A stretch of DNA of 64,000 bases, taken from Planctomycetaceae bacterium. GTDB taxonomy: Bacteria; Planctomycetota; Planctomycetia; Planctomycetales; Planctomycetaceae. The notes beneath the pieces are model-generated. The model did no database searches and was not told the DNA's origin. It saw nothing but the letters and a program-made list of their open reading frames with translations. The stretch spans positions 1 through 64,000 of the forward strand of contig JAHBXV010000017.1 in assembly GCA_019636285.1 (NCBI GenBank), written 5' to 3'. A program made the position numbers and the translations under genes. Shown in pieces: positions 17,868 to 28,505 of this stretch; position 1 is the stretch's first letter; every line of letters begins with the position of its first letter.

Positions 17868-19148
17868 ATGCGGGACTTTCCACTCCAACGAATCGCATGG
17901 TTTCTCTGCGTCTGGAGTTGCTGCACCTCGCTCCATGCGCAGGCCCGTCCTGGAAAACTCCGTCCGTTTCCCCGCTCCGTCCTGCCACTGGAGCGTGACT
18001 ATCTGATCTCGGCGGAAGCCGACGGGAGTCCGTTGGCGGCGGGATCGAAGATCAACGTCCGGCTTTCCTCGGGGAAGCAATACGACGGGCTGATCGTTGG
18101 AGACGTTCAGCCCGGTAAGGACGCGGGATCGTTCCGGTCCATCACCTTCGAGCGACAGGCGGGATTGCCCAGTAAATTGCAGGTTTCAACGATGTCTCTC
18201 ATTCAGGAAGGGGACCGGCAATTTGAAGTTCTCAGCGATCCGGCGAGCAAGGCCTGGGTGCTGTTGGACCAGCAAAAACGCGACAAGGTGGCGGCGGAGC
18301 GTTTGTCAAAGAAGGGGCGATTGCTCTGGACCAGGCCCTCGGCCGAAGACGCCGCCGCGGCGATTGAAGAGTCCAAGGCCCGGTTTGCCAAGGCCAACGA
18401 ACTCTTTCCCGGCAGTCAGTTTTTCCTGACCGAGACGGCCTACTTCCTGTTCTACACCGACATGCCGCGAAACCAGGTGGCCGGCTACATTGCTAATTTG
18501 GATGCGATGTACGACCAGTTGTGCCTGATGTATGGCGTGCCGACCGGGGAGAATATCTGGTACGGCAAATGTCCCGTGCTGGTCTTTCAGGACCAGTCGA
18601 TGTTTCTGCGGTTCGAAGACGCGGTCATGGGCTACGTGCCCGCCGGACCCGTGCAGGGGCTGCACCATGGGTTCAGCGATGGCAAAGTGTTCGTGACCGT
18701 TTATCGCGGAGACGACCCGGCTTTCTTCGCGGCGGTGCTGGTCCACGAGACCACGCACGGCTTCAACCACCGCTTTCGTTCCAACTCTGGCCTCCCCAAC
18801 TGGGTCGAAGAGGGAATCGCGGATTTTGTCGCGGGGGCCGTCGTCACCGCGAGCCCGGAGACCGGGGTCCGTCAACGCGAAGCAGCCGACCGCGTCCGTG
18901 TGAGCCGTTCTCTGGGAGGAGCCTTCTTTCAGCCCGATTCGCCCTTGCAACGCTGGCAGTACGGGGCCGCCTCGTCACTGGTGTCCGTCCTGATTCAGCG
19001 CGATCCGAACCTGTTCCGGGCCTTTCTGGTGGCCATGAAAGAAGGCTACACGTGGGAGGAAGCCCTCGACCTCACCTATGGCCTGAAGCCCGAAGAATTG
19101 CTCCAACTTTACGCGCGGGCCATCGGTGTTCCCGGCGTCCAGCCGTAG
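17868..19148 (+). CDS. secreted HExxH metallopeptidase-like protein (DUF1570-like)
   Basis: A 426-residue exported protein. The ATG has GGGAG eight bases upstream and begins a clean signal peptide (MRDFPLQRIAWFLCVWSCCT, likely cleavage after LHAQ). The N-terminal 120 residues form a small strand-rich domain; the C-terminal half is gluzincin-like, with HETTH at 293-297 and a downstream glutamate in NWVEEGIADF, the arrangement of MA-clan zinc peptidases and of planctomycete DUF1570 proteins. The whole frame is open upstream to 16860, but that part lies antisense to terC and is not coding. Probable periplasmic or secreted peptidase; substrate unknown. It is followed after 269 bases by a Uma2 gene on the same strand. 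Confidence 0.8.
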   Translation: MRDFPLQRIAWFLCVWSCCTSLHAQARPGKLRPFPRSVLPLERDYLISAEADGSPLAAGSKINVRLSSGKQYDGLIVGDVQPGKDAGSFRSITFERQAGLPSKLQVSTMSLIQEGDRQFEVLSDPASKAWVLLDQQKRDKVAAERLSKKGRLLWTRPSAEDAAAAIEESKARFAKANELFPGSQFFLTETAYFLFYTDMPRNQVAGYIANLDAMYDQLCLMYGVPTGENIWYGKCPVLVFQDQSMFLRFEDAVMGYVPAGPVQGLHHGFSDGKVFVTVYRGDDPAFFAAVLVHETTHGFNHRFRSNSGLPNWVEEGIADFVAGAVVTASPETGVRQREAADRVRVSRSLGGAFFQPDSPLQRWQYGAASSLVSVLIQRDPNLFRAFLVAMKEGYTWEEALDLTYGLKPEELLQLYARAIGVPGVQP

Positions 19149-19417
19149 GGAGCCTGTTGGCTGCAGTGAGCTCGCCTGTCTCACGCATTCCTCCGCGTCC
19201 TCGGCGAGCTCCGCGGTGAGAAATAGGGTCGCGCTTTCGGCGACCGGGAATGAAGTCGACCGCGGAGAACGCCGAGAAAGACGATGACGCGGATCGGCAA
19301 CCCATCAAGGCGTTAAAGAGGTGGCGTCTGTTGGCGTGACTCACCGCAAGGTAGACTGAAGAGTGTTCGGAGACGAATCGGTTGACGTACGCCTTCGACC
19401 CCATTTGGGAACCACGC

Positions 19418-20074
19418 ATGGCCAGCATACTTGCTCCTCCCGAGACGGGCGCGCTGACTCCTCGCGACCTCGAAGCGCGTTTCGGGCAGATTCCGCTGTG
19501 TCGCATTGTCACGCAAGTCCCGCCGGGCGAGGGAACCGAAGACGACGTTCTGCGACTGCATGCCGAGTCGAAGACACTCTGCGAACTCGTCGATGGAATC
19601 CTGGTGAGGAAGACCATGGGCAGCTTCGAGTCGTTCGTCGCAATGCAGCTCGCCTTGCACCTGGGGAACTTCGTCCATTCTCTAAAGCCGGTTCCCGGTT
19701 GGGTGCTGGGCGAAGGGGGCATGCTGAAGCTCTGGCCAGAACGAATTCGCATTCCCGATGTCTGCTACATCTCCCGCAGCCAGACTCGCGACGGCAAGTT
19801 TCCCAGGGACGAGGCGATCGCCCAGCTCTCACCCGATCTGGCCGTCGAAGTGCTCAGCAAGTCGAACCCGTGTCGCGAGATGCAGGGGAAGCTCGAGGAC
19901 TATTTCCAGAGCGGTACCCGGCTGGCCTGGCTTATCGACCCTGTCGGGCAAACGGCCGAGGTCTATACCTCGCCGGAACAGAAAACGATGATCCTCAAGG
20001 ACGGCATGCTAACCGGCGATCCCGTCCTGCCGGGATTGGCAATTCCGCTCGCGAGCCTCTTTGTCACTGACTAG
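19418..20074 (+). CDS. Uma2 family (DUF820) restriction-like endonuclease
   Basis: A 218-residue protein with the PD-(D/E)xK fold pattern of the Uma2 family: IRIPDVCYI supplies the Asp, DLAVEVLSKSN the Glu-x-x pair and KLEDYF a later Lys, and the tail ends in LPGLAIPLASLF as is usual. The family is abundant in cyanobacteria and planctomycetes as scattered single genes; its function is still not established. The ATG at 19418 gives the usual N-terminal length; a TTG at 19382 in the same frame is less likely. It stands alone between the HExxH-protein gene and dnaK. Confidence 0.85.
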   Translation: MASILAPPETGALTPRDLEARFGQIPLCRIVTQVPPGEGTEDDVLRLHAESKTLCELVDGILVRKTMGSFESFVAMQLALHLGNFVHSLKPVPGWVLGEGGMLKLWPERIRIPDVCYISRSQTRDGKFPRDEAIAQLSPDLAVEVLSKSNPCREMQGKLEDYFQSGTRLAWLIDPVGQTAEVYTSPEQKTMILKDGMLTGDPVLPGLAIPLASLFVTD

Positions 20075-20393
20075 GCTGCCATTTTGACGGGCCTTCACGG
20101 GCTCGATGATCGCCCAGTGTTCGCCATTTTGGCAGCCAGTCTCCCGCTCTCGTTCAGTCGCGGACTTTTCAAGAGCCCTAAATAATTTTGCGATAACATT
20201 TTGCGATTGGCTTTGCGTTGTTCGGGTGGTTTGGCGCGGCCTTTGCTTTCTTAGAGGCCGACGAACTCAGTCCGCCACTTCGGCGGACCCGTTTGCTGCT
20301 TTGAGCCGAATTCCGTCCCCGGACGTTGGGGACATCAATAACTGACACAACACGCTTCCCGGACTGAACCGGACTATTGGGGGTAAAGACGTC
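20075..20393. promoter_or_regulatory. dnaK upstream region with three TTTGCG repeats
   Basis: 319 bases before dnaK without a gene. TTTTGCGAT occurs at 20186-20194 and again at 20199-20207 (13-base period), followed by CTTTGCGTT at 20211-20219, inside an AT-rich patch unlike the surrounding DNA. This is a plausible operator or promoter region for heat-shock control. I found no CIRCE element. A GTGTTGTGTCA-like stretch (minus strand, 20342-20352) resembles the leader of repeat copy A. Role inferred only. Confidence 0.4.
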
Positions 20394-22286
20394 ATGGCGA
20401 TTCAAGACAAGATCATCGGTATCGACCTCGGAACGACGAACTCGGTCGTCTCTTTGATGGAAGGGGGCGAAGTCGTCGTCATCCCGAACCAGGAAGGGGC
20501 CCGGACCACCCCCAGCGTTGTCGCTTTCACCGAGAAGGGAGATCGCCTCGTCGGTGATCCGGCGAAGCGCCAGGCCGTCACGAACCCGCACAACACGATC
20601 TACTCGATCAAGCGGTTCATGGGTCGCCGCCACAAGGAAGTCGGCAACGAAGAAAAAATGGTCCCCTACAAGATCGTGGGCGGCCCCGATGAATACGTGA
20701 AGGTCGAAGTCCACGGCAAAACGCACACGCCGCCGGAAATCTCGGCGATGATTCTGCGCAAGCTGAAGGAAGCCGCCGAAGCCCACGTCGGCCATACCCT
20801 CACGCGAGCCGTCATCACGGTTCCTGCCTACTTCAATGACGCGCAGCGCCAAGCGACGAAGGACGCGGGCGAAGTCGCCGGCCTGAAGGTCGAGCGGATC
20901 ATTAACGAGCCGACGGCTGCCGCCCTCGCTTACGGACTCCAGAAGAAGAAGGACGAAAAGATCGCCGTCTTCGACCTTGGGGGCGGGACGTTCGACATTT
21001 CGATTCTGGAAGTCGGCGACGAACTCGTCGAAGTGCTGAGCACCAACGGGGACACGCACCTCGGTGGGGACGACTTCGACCAGGCGCTGATCGACCACAT
21101 TGCCTCGCAGTTCCAGAAGGAGCAGGGAATCGACCTGCGGAAGGACGCGATGGCTTTACAGCGTCTCCGCGAAGCGGCCGAGAAGGCGAAGAAGGAACTT
21201 TCGAGCCAGCAGAGCACCGACATCAACCTGCCGTTCATAACCTCGGAAGGGGGAGTGGCGAAGCACCTCCAAATGTCGATCACGCGGGCCGAGTTCGAAC
21301 GCCTGATCGATCCGCTCATCGAACGCTGCCGCATTCCGGTCGAGAACGCGCTGAAAGACGCAAAACTCAAGCCTTCGGACATTGACGAAGTCGTGCTGGT
21401 GGGCGGCTCGATCCGTGTGCCGAAGGTTCAGGAACTGGTCAAGAAGATCTTCGGCAAGGAACCCCACCGTGGGGTGAATCCGGACGAAGTCGTGTCGATT
21501 GGCGCCGCCATTCAGGGGGCCATTATCACGGGCGACGTGAAAGACGTCGTGCTGCTCGACGTGACGCCGCTGTCGCTGGGTCTGGAAACCGAAGGGGGCA
21601 TCATGACGGTCCTCGTCGAACGTAACACGACGATCCCCGTCACCAAGAAGGAAACCTTCTCGACAGCCGCCGACGGCCAGACCGCCGTGACGATCAGCGT
21701 CTACCAGGGCGAACGGCCGATGGCGAAAGACAACCGCCTGCTCAGCCAGTTCAACCTGGAAGGGCTTCCTCCCGCTCCGCGCGGCGTGCCGAAGATCGAA
21801 GTGACGTTCGATATCGACGTCAACGGCATCCTGAGCGTGAAGTCGAAGGATACGGCGACCGGTAAAGAACAATCGGTCCGGATCGAGAACGCCAGTGGTC
21901 TCGACGACAAAGATATCGAACGGATGAAGAAAGACGCTGAGTCGCACGCCTCCGAGGACAAGCGCCGCCGCGATCTCGCCGAAGCGAAGAACAAGGCGTC
22001 GACCATGGTCTACGAGATGGAGAAGCAGCTCAAGGAGCATGGCGAAAAGCTGGATGCAGGCTCCAAGTCGGCGATCGAGTCGGCCATGGAAAAAGTGCGC
22101 ACGGCCGAGAAGGGCGACGACCCGGCCGAGATCAATGCCGCGGTCGAGCAGCTTCAACAGGCCGGCTACGCCATGGCTCAGCACATCTACGGCGACGGCG
22201 GCGGCCAGCAGGTCCCCACCGACGGCGAAGCCGAAGCTCCGAAGGATGATGGCGTCATCGACGCCGAGTTCGAGAAGAAGAGCTAA
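20394..22286 (+). CDS. dnaK: molecular chaperone DnaK (Hsp70)
   Basis: A 630-residue Hsp70 of normal length. The ATPase domain starts [19 protein letters not shown], with the second phosphate motif [14 protein letters not shown] and the adenosine motif [13 protein letters not shown]. The substrate-binding domain follows ([14 protein letters not shown], then [16 protein letters not shown]), and the lid ends in [12 protein letters not shown]. It refolds proteins in the cytoplasm with DnaJ and GrpE, neither of which is nearby. GGGGGT lies ten bases before the ATG. One detail: the usual GG(M/S)TR(M/I)P reads GGSIRVP. It is followed after 244 bases by clpB on the same strand, making a disaggregation pair. 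Confidence 0.98.
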   Translation: MAIQDKIIGIDLGTTNSVVSLMEGGEVVVIPNQEGARTTPSVVAFTEKGDRLVGDPAKRQAVTNPHNTIYSIKRFMGRRHKEVGNEEKMVPYKIVGGPDEYVKVEVHGKTHTPPEISAMILRKLKEAAEAHVGHTLTRAVITVPAYFNDAQRQATKDAGEVAGLKVERIINEPTAAALAYGLQKKKDEKIAVFDLGGGTFDISILEVGDELVEVLSTNGDTHLGGDDFDQALIDHIASQFQKEQGIDLRKDAMALQRLREAAEKAKKELSSQQSTDINLPFITSEGGVAKHLQMSITRAEFERLIDPLIERCRIPVENALKDAKLKPSDIDEVVLVGGSIRVPKVQELVKKIFGKEPHRGVNPDEVVSIGAAIQGAIITGDVKDVVLLDVTPLSLGLETEGGIMTVLVERNTTIPVTKKETFSTAADGQTAVTISVYQGERPMAKDNRLLSQFNLEGLPPAPRGVPKIEVTFDIDVNGILSVKSKDTATGKEQSVRIENASGLDDKDIERMKKDAESHASEDKRRRDLAEAKNKASTMVYEMEKQLKEHGEKLDAGSKSAIESAMEKVRTAEKGDDPAEINAAVEQLQQAGYAMAQHIYGDGGGQQVPTDGEAEAPKDDGVIDAEFEKKS

Positions 22287-22298
22287 GTCGATCAAGGC

Positions 22299-22333
22299 CA
22301 TCCCCTGTCGCTGCACGTCGGCGGCAGGGGATG
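22299..22333 (+). terminator. hairpin after dnaK
   Basis: Thirteen bases after the dnaK stop, CATCCCCTGTCGC (22299-22311) pairs with GCGGCAGGGGATG (22321-22333) with one mismatch around a nine-base loop. It is a strong stem in the right place for a terminator, but there is no T-run after it, so it could instead protect the 3' end or be Rho-assisted. Confidence 0.5.
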
Positions 22334-22416
22334 TGCTGGATTACGAAAAAGTCCTGTTCGCTGGCAGCCACCTGTCAGCCTTCGTTTCTGCCCTCCGTTC
22401 CAGTCGGGTAACGATC

Positions 22417-22443
22417 GCTCCTGCGCGGGTTTATCGCAGGAGA
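22417..22443. promoter_or_regulatory. inverted repeat upstream of clpB, 9-base spacer
   Basis: CTCCTGCG (22418-22425) and CGCAGGAG (22435-22442) form a perfect 8-base inverted repeat with a nine-base spacer, flanked by ACGAT on both sides (22411-22415 and 22442-22446). The geometry is like the CIRCE operator bound by HrcA (9-9-9), but the bases differ. It sits about 90 bases before clpB; a possible -10 box TAGAAT follows at 22489-22494. It could be a heat-shock operator or a transcribed hairpin. Confidence 0.4.
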
Positions 22444-22530
22444 CGATTTCCCACACCTGACCTACCACTCGCCGTTCGGCATTTCGAGTAGAATCTAAAT
22501 CTCCTTTCACCGTCTCGGGAGGCTCTTTTC

Positions 22531-25143
<2,613 letters not shown>

Positions 25144-25164
25144 AACCGCCGAGTCGCATCTTTT

Positions 25165-25237
25165 CGTGTGCCACTGGCTATGCCAGTGCTGCCTTTTTCC
25201 TGGTCAGGAAGAGCACTGGCAAAGCCAGTGGCACACG
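25165..25237 (+). repeat. interspersed double-hairpin repeat, copy B
   Basis: Arms 25165-25188 and 25214-25237 are inverted repeats (GTGTGCCACTGGC on the left, GCCAGTGGCACAC on the right), each arm a hairpin by itself, with a 25-base spacer. Read in the clpB direction, the first hairpin is followed by CTGCCTTTTTCC, a T-rich tract as in an intrinsic terminator. It starts 21 bases after the clpB stop. The leader sequence seen beside copies C, D and F is not recognisable here. Confidence 0.9.
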
Positions 25238-25289
25238 GAGGATGAAGGGTCAGTCCCGGCGGACGCGCTCAACCGCCGCCGAGACGACC

Positions 25290-26123
25290 ATGCTCCGTCC
25301 CCGAGTTCGTTCCCTGATTGCCTGGATGCCGCTCGCGGCCCTCGTGGCCGGCGGCATCTGGCTGGGGGCCGATCGCGTGCCGCCCGATCCGCATGCGGTG
25401 ATCGAGATCCACGGCGAAGTGGGAACCATTCCCGCCGAACTGCCCGCTCGCTTCACATTCGCGACGTTCAACATCCATCGCGGCAAAGGACCGGATGGCC
25501 GTGTCGATCTGGAGCGAACGGCTGCGGTACTAGGCCGGGCTAAGCTCGCCGTGCTTCAGGAAGTCGCCGGAACGCTGAACGGCAATCAGGCCATTCCCTT
25601 GGCCGAAGCTCAGTCCGCCGTGTCGGTCTTCGTTCCGACCGAACGACAATGGGGCCTCGATCATCTGGGAAATGCCGTCCTTTCCCGGGCAAAGTTCGAA
25701 GGGATCCACCGCATTCCCCTCGCAGGAACACGCGGCAAAGCCTTCCGAACAGCCACTCTCACCCGCTTCCGCTGGTCCCGCGAGACACTAAGCCTGCTCT
25801 CGGTCCATGTCGATTCGCAGGACGATCGGCAACGCCAACTCACAGCCGTCATCGATCTCTTCCTGGCCCTCGAACCCCCGGCGATTCTCGCGGGCGATCT
25901 GAACACGCCAGTCGACGACCCAATGCTCGCCACGTTATTAGCCCGCGACGACGTCTCCGCCTCGCTCCCAACGGAACCGACATTGGCCCCCGTCATCGAC
26001 TGGGTCATCGCCCGCGGCGCGACATTAAGCGAACCCACCCACGACTGGAACGACGCCTCCGACCACCCCGTGGTGCATGTCCGCGTGGGCCCGCTGCCGG
26101 ACATAGAATCGAATTCGGACTGA
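25290..26123 (+). CDS. endonuclease/exonuclease/phosphatase (EEP) family protein, membrane-anchored or exported
   Basis: A 277-residue protein with an N-terminal anchor (LIAWMPLAALVAGGIWLGA) and an EEP domain. Motifs in order: FATFNIHRG (Asn), VLQEV (metal-binding Glu), GNAVLSR, LLSVHVD, ILAGDLNTP (Asp-Asn), DWVIARG and a C-terminal SDHPVVHVRV (Asp-His). The fold cleaves phosphodiesters of nucleic acids, lipids or sugars; with an exported location the substrate could be extracellular DNA, phospholipid or inositol phosphate. The start is uncertain: the ATG at 25242 has GGAGG directly abutting it, too close for normal initiation. It follows repeat copy B. Confidence 0.82.
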   Translation: MLRPRVRSLIAWMPLAALVAGGIWLGADRVPPDPHAVIEIHGEVGTIPAELPARFTFATFNIHRGKGPDGRVDLERTAAVLGRAKLAVLQEVAGTLNGNQAIPLAEAQSAVSVFVPTERQWGLDHLGNAVLSRAKFEGIHRIPLAGTRGKAFRTATLTRFRWSRETLSLLSVHVDSQDDRQRQLTAVIDLFLALEPPAILAGDLNTPVDDPMLATLLARDDVSASLPTEPTLAPVIDWVIARGATLSEPTHDWNDASDHPVVHVRVGPLPDIESNSD

Positions 26124-26156
26124 GTGAGGTCACGACGGATGCGGTATGCCATCAAT

Positions 26157-26190
26157 TAGCCGCGACCCGCAGGGGAGCGCTCCCCCGCGA
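26157..26190. repeat. GGGTCGCGGCTA repeat, copy 1
   Basis: The stretch TTAGCCGCGACCC, then GCAGGGGAGCGCTCCCC (minus-strand sense GGGGAGCGCTCCCC then GGGTCGCGGCTAA), recurs at 41332-41364 and 44762-44792 in the opposite orientation. It contains the palindrome GGGGAGCGCTCCCC. It lies in the 124-base gap between the EEP gene and the DUF6756-like gene, at the left border of a run of small accessory genes. Confidence 0.7.
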
Positions 26191-26247
26191 ATCCGATAGC
26201 GTCGTCACCGCATCGGGTCGCAAGGTTCTCGCTGAGGTGGGATTGTC

Positions 26248-26718
26248 ATGGAAACCGTCGTCAACGAGATACGCCGTGCGATCGGCTTGCTTTCTCTATC
26301 ACCCGAGCGCTTCCGCGAATTACCAGCAACTGAAAGCGAAGCTGTTTTCCGCGCAGTCGTTGATCACTTTGTCGCATCGGAAGATCGCCGCTGGTGGTGG
26401 GAAGATTTCCGCAGACCTGGAGTATCAGCAAGATTTCCAGATGGCGACGGATGGCGTCACGTGGCCGATATCGTGCCGGACCGTCATGAACGAGTGTGGT
26501 TCATCGTCGAAGAATGCCAATTGCCGCATTTTCCCGTCTATGAGGCGACGGTTCATGATGCCATGGCCATTGTTGGGGAATGCTACGGATTCGAGTTTTA
26601 CCTCGTTTCTAAAGAGCTGAATTGGCTTGTTTGCGAAACTCATCATGGTGTGGTCTGCGCGGTTGGAGAGGCCGTTGAAGGCCGATTGTTGAAGCAAACA
26701 TCTGGCTCTGACAGATGA
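26248..26718 (+). CDS. small cytoplasmic protein, DUF6756-like
   Basis: A 156-residue soluble protein without signal peptide or membrane segment. The motif RRWWWEDFR near residue 50 and VWFIVEECQLPHFPVYEAT mid-protein recall the DUF6756 family, whose function is unknown; I hold this name only tentatively. The N terminus is an amphipathic helix (METVVNEIRRAIGLL). It is the first of four small plus-strand genes (this one, HXXEE, a lipoprotein and SUKH). A typical SUKH-neighbourhood protein of this size could be an immunity or adaptor protein, but that is inference. Confidence 0.6.
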   Translation: METVVNEIRRAIGLLSLSPERFRELPATESEAVFRAVVDHFVASEDRRWWWEDFRRPGVSARFPDGDGWRHVADIVPDRHERVWFIVEECQLPHFPVYEATVHDAMAIVGECYGFEFYLVSKELNWLVCETHHGVVCAVGEAVEGRLLKQTSGSDR

Positions 26719-26834
26719 GGCATCGGATCAACCAGATTCGTCGGCTTGTTTGAGACCAGATTGACAGCCTGTGAACGTCCAGTAGCCTGTGGGAACTTCG
26801 TTCTCCCCGAGATCGCGAAACGGTTCTCCCCAAC

Positions 26835-27407
26835 ATGCTGCAACGCCTCATTCTCTACTGGGTCTACGGTGGCGCTCTTGCCGGGGTGTTGCTGCTGATT
26901 TTGACGCCGCTGCTGGTCTCCGGATGGCCGTTGCCCCTGGCGGCGACGTTTCTGCATCTGCCGGCGTACATGATTCACCAGCTTGAAGAACACGACCGCG
27001 ACCGGTTTCGGCTGTTCTTCAATGACTTGATCGGGGGCGGCAAAGATGTGCTGACGCCGCTGGCCGTGTTCGTCGTGAACGTGATCTGCGTGTGGGGCCT
27101 GATCGCGCTCTCCCTGTATGGCGCGTTCGTCAATCTGGGCTGGGGGCTCATCGCCGTCTATCTGGTGCTGGTCAACGCGGTGATCCACATCGTTCATGGC
27201 ATCATCTTCCGGCGCTACAATCCGGGGCTCCTCACTGCGGTGGGCATTTTTCTGCCACTGGGCCTCGCGACGCTCGTGCTGATCCAGCGAGCCGGCGGCG
27301 GGCAAGCCTGGAGCCACGCGGCCGGATTTCTGATCGCGATCGGCGCGCACGCCGCGATCATCGCGCATGTGCTTCGCAGGCGGAAGGTGTTGCAGAACGC
27401 CGCGTGA
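26835..27407 (+). CDS. HXXEE-domain integral membrane protein
   Basis: A 190-residue protein with about six hydrophobic segments. His48 and Glu51-Glu52 in MIHQLEEHDRDRF match the motif that names the HXXEE family; a second histidine-rich spot, VIHIVHGIIFRRYNPG, is also conserved in such proteins, so metal binding in the membrane is plausible. The function of the family is unknown. It is 116 bases downstream of the DUF6756-like gene and 55 bases upstream of a lipoprotein gene, possibly one transcript. Confidence 0.8.
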   Translation: MLQRLILYWVYGGALAGVLLLILTPLLVSGWPLPLAATFLHLPAYMIHQLEEHDRDRFRLFFNDLIGGGKDVLTPLAVFVVNVICVWGLIALSLYGAFVNLGWGLIAVYLVLVNAVIHIVHGIIFRRYNPGLLTAVGIFLPLGLATLVLIQRAGGGQAWSHAAGFLIAIGAHAAIIAHVLRRRKVLQNAA

Positions 27408-27462
27408 GATTCAGTTCATTGATGCGAAATGGCCGCCAGCAAAAGCGAATGGGAGCCATGAC

Positions 27463-27786
27463 ATGAAACGACTCTCGGTTTTGTTGGTGGTCGCCTTCTT
27501 TGTTGGCTGGGTGGCCGCCATGACGTTCGCGGGTTGCAGCAAGGCTGCCGATCGCACGGTTACCATTCATCAGCTTCAGAGCACAATGACGCGCGCCGGC
27601 CAGTTCCAAATTGACACCAGCCAGTTGCCTTCCGATGCCGTTGAGCAATCGGTTGACACAGGTAGCCCCGGGCATGAGGTGAAGCGAATCTTTTTGAAGA
27701 TGGACTACGACATCGAAATCGTGTTGCGTCCAGTCGTCGTGAAACCGGCCCAACAAGGATCGACATCCGCCTCAACGCCGAATTAG
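27463..27786 (+). CDS. small putative lipoprotein
   Basis: A 107-residue protein. The ATG at 27463 has GGGAG nine bases upstream and is followed by a signal sequence ending in a lipobox-like FAGC (MKRLSVLLVVAFFVGWVAAM then TFAGC). The mature part (about 75 residues) has no recognised domain; it ends in VVVKPAQQGSTSASTPN. Probably attached to a membrane. It lies between the HXXEE and SUKH genes. Confidence 0.6.
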   Translation: MKRLSVLLVVAFFVGWVAAMTFAGCSKAADRTVTIHQLQSTMTRAGQFQIDTSQLPSDAVEQSVDTGSPGHEVKRIFLKMDYDIEIVLRPVVVKPAQQGSTSASTPN

Positions 27787-27874
27787 ATGCCAGCCTCGAT
27801 ATGGGCATGGATAGTCGATGGGCACATCCCAGAAGATTTTGTCGATCTACTTCGCCGTCTTTGTAGAGTTTGCC

Positions 27875-28360
27875 ATGCGAGCCATCGACGAGCTTCGCGC
27901 CTTTCATGCACGACACGTGGCACCGATCATCGGCCCTCCAATGGGCGCGTCGGAATCTGACGTTCAATCACTGGAGCGCGCATTAGGTGCATCAATGCCC
28001 GCCGATTATCGCGAATTCCTGCTCTGGTTCGGCGCCGACTACAAAGGGGTACTTCAAGGTTCCGATTGCTTTGTGAACCAGATTGTGGCCAACACGGAAG
28101 CACTGCCGGAACTCCTGGAAGACAACGGCATGAAAGACTTGCTTCCCCCGAACTATGTTTGCCCATTCATGCATCAGGGCTACATCGCGGCATGGTTTGC
28201 GGTACCAGCCGATGAAGATGATCCTCCGGCGTTCTCCTTTAATGAAGGCCAAGTGAGCAACAGCATTGAATCGGGAAAGACAATTATGCAGCTCTTCCTG
28301 CAGGACATTGTGGGAATCTGGACGCATCGAATCGGGAAAACCCGCGAGAAGCTTGATTGA
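27875..28360 (+). CDS. SMI1/KNR4 (SUKH) family protein
   Basis: A 161-residue cytoplasmic protein. The SUKH signature is visible: SDVQSLERALGASMPADYREFLLWFGAD, that is an N-terminal helix, conserved P-x-D-Y, then a hydrophobic pair followed by Gly. Later segments (AFSFNEGQVSNSIESG, then LFLQDI) fit the rest of the fold. In bacteria many SUKH proteins are immunity proteins against secreted nuclease or other polymorphic toxins. No toxin gene is visible next to it. The start is uncertain: an ATG at 27818 is also in frame. It converges on phoH. Confidence 0.72.
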   Translation: MRAIDELRAFHARHVAPIIGPPMGASESDVQSLERALGASMPADYREFLLWFGADYKGVLQGSDCFVNQIVANTEALPELLEDNGMKDLLPPNYVCPFMHQGYIAAWFAVPADEDDPPAFSFNEGQVSNSIESGKTIMQLFLQDIVGIWTHRIGKTREKLD

Positions 28361-28454
28361 AAAGAGAGTGCGAGTTTCAGGCATATGCAACCACGCGATT
28401 GAGCGATTGGCCCGCTCTCGCTCAGCACTCAGCTTTGCTTGATCCACGAAATCT

Positions 28455-28482
28455 GCTGGGATACACCCACGGCTATCCCAGC
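28455..28482. terminator. hairpin between convergent SUKH and phoH genes
   Basis: GCTGGGATA (28455-28463) and TATCCCAGC (28474-28482) form a perfect nine-base stem with a ten-base loop, 23 bases beyond the phoH stop and 94 bases beyond the SUKH stop. It is in the right place to end both transcripts, though neither side has a T-run. Confidence 0.45.
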
Positions 28483-28505
28483 CGACGTTCGTGTCGCCGG
28501 CACCC

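Noticed and set aside
19149-19417. Promoter or small gene in the gap before the Uma2 gene
   Set aside because: Only a CTCCGCG dispersed-repeat unit and no start with ribosome binding site were seen.
22390-22530. HrcA-bound CIRCE operator before clpB
   Set aside because: The geometry fits but the conserved TTAGCACTC/GAGTGCTAA is absent, so I list it as an unnamed inverted repeat only.
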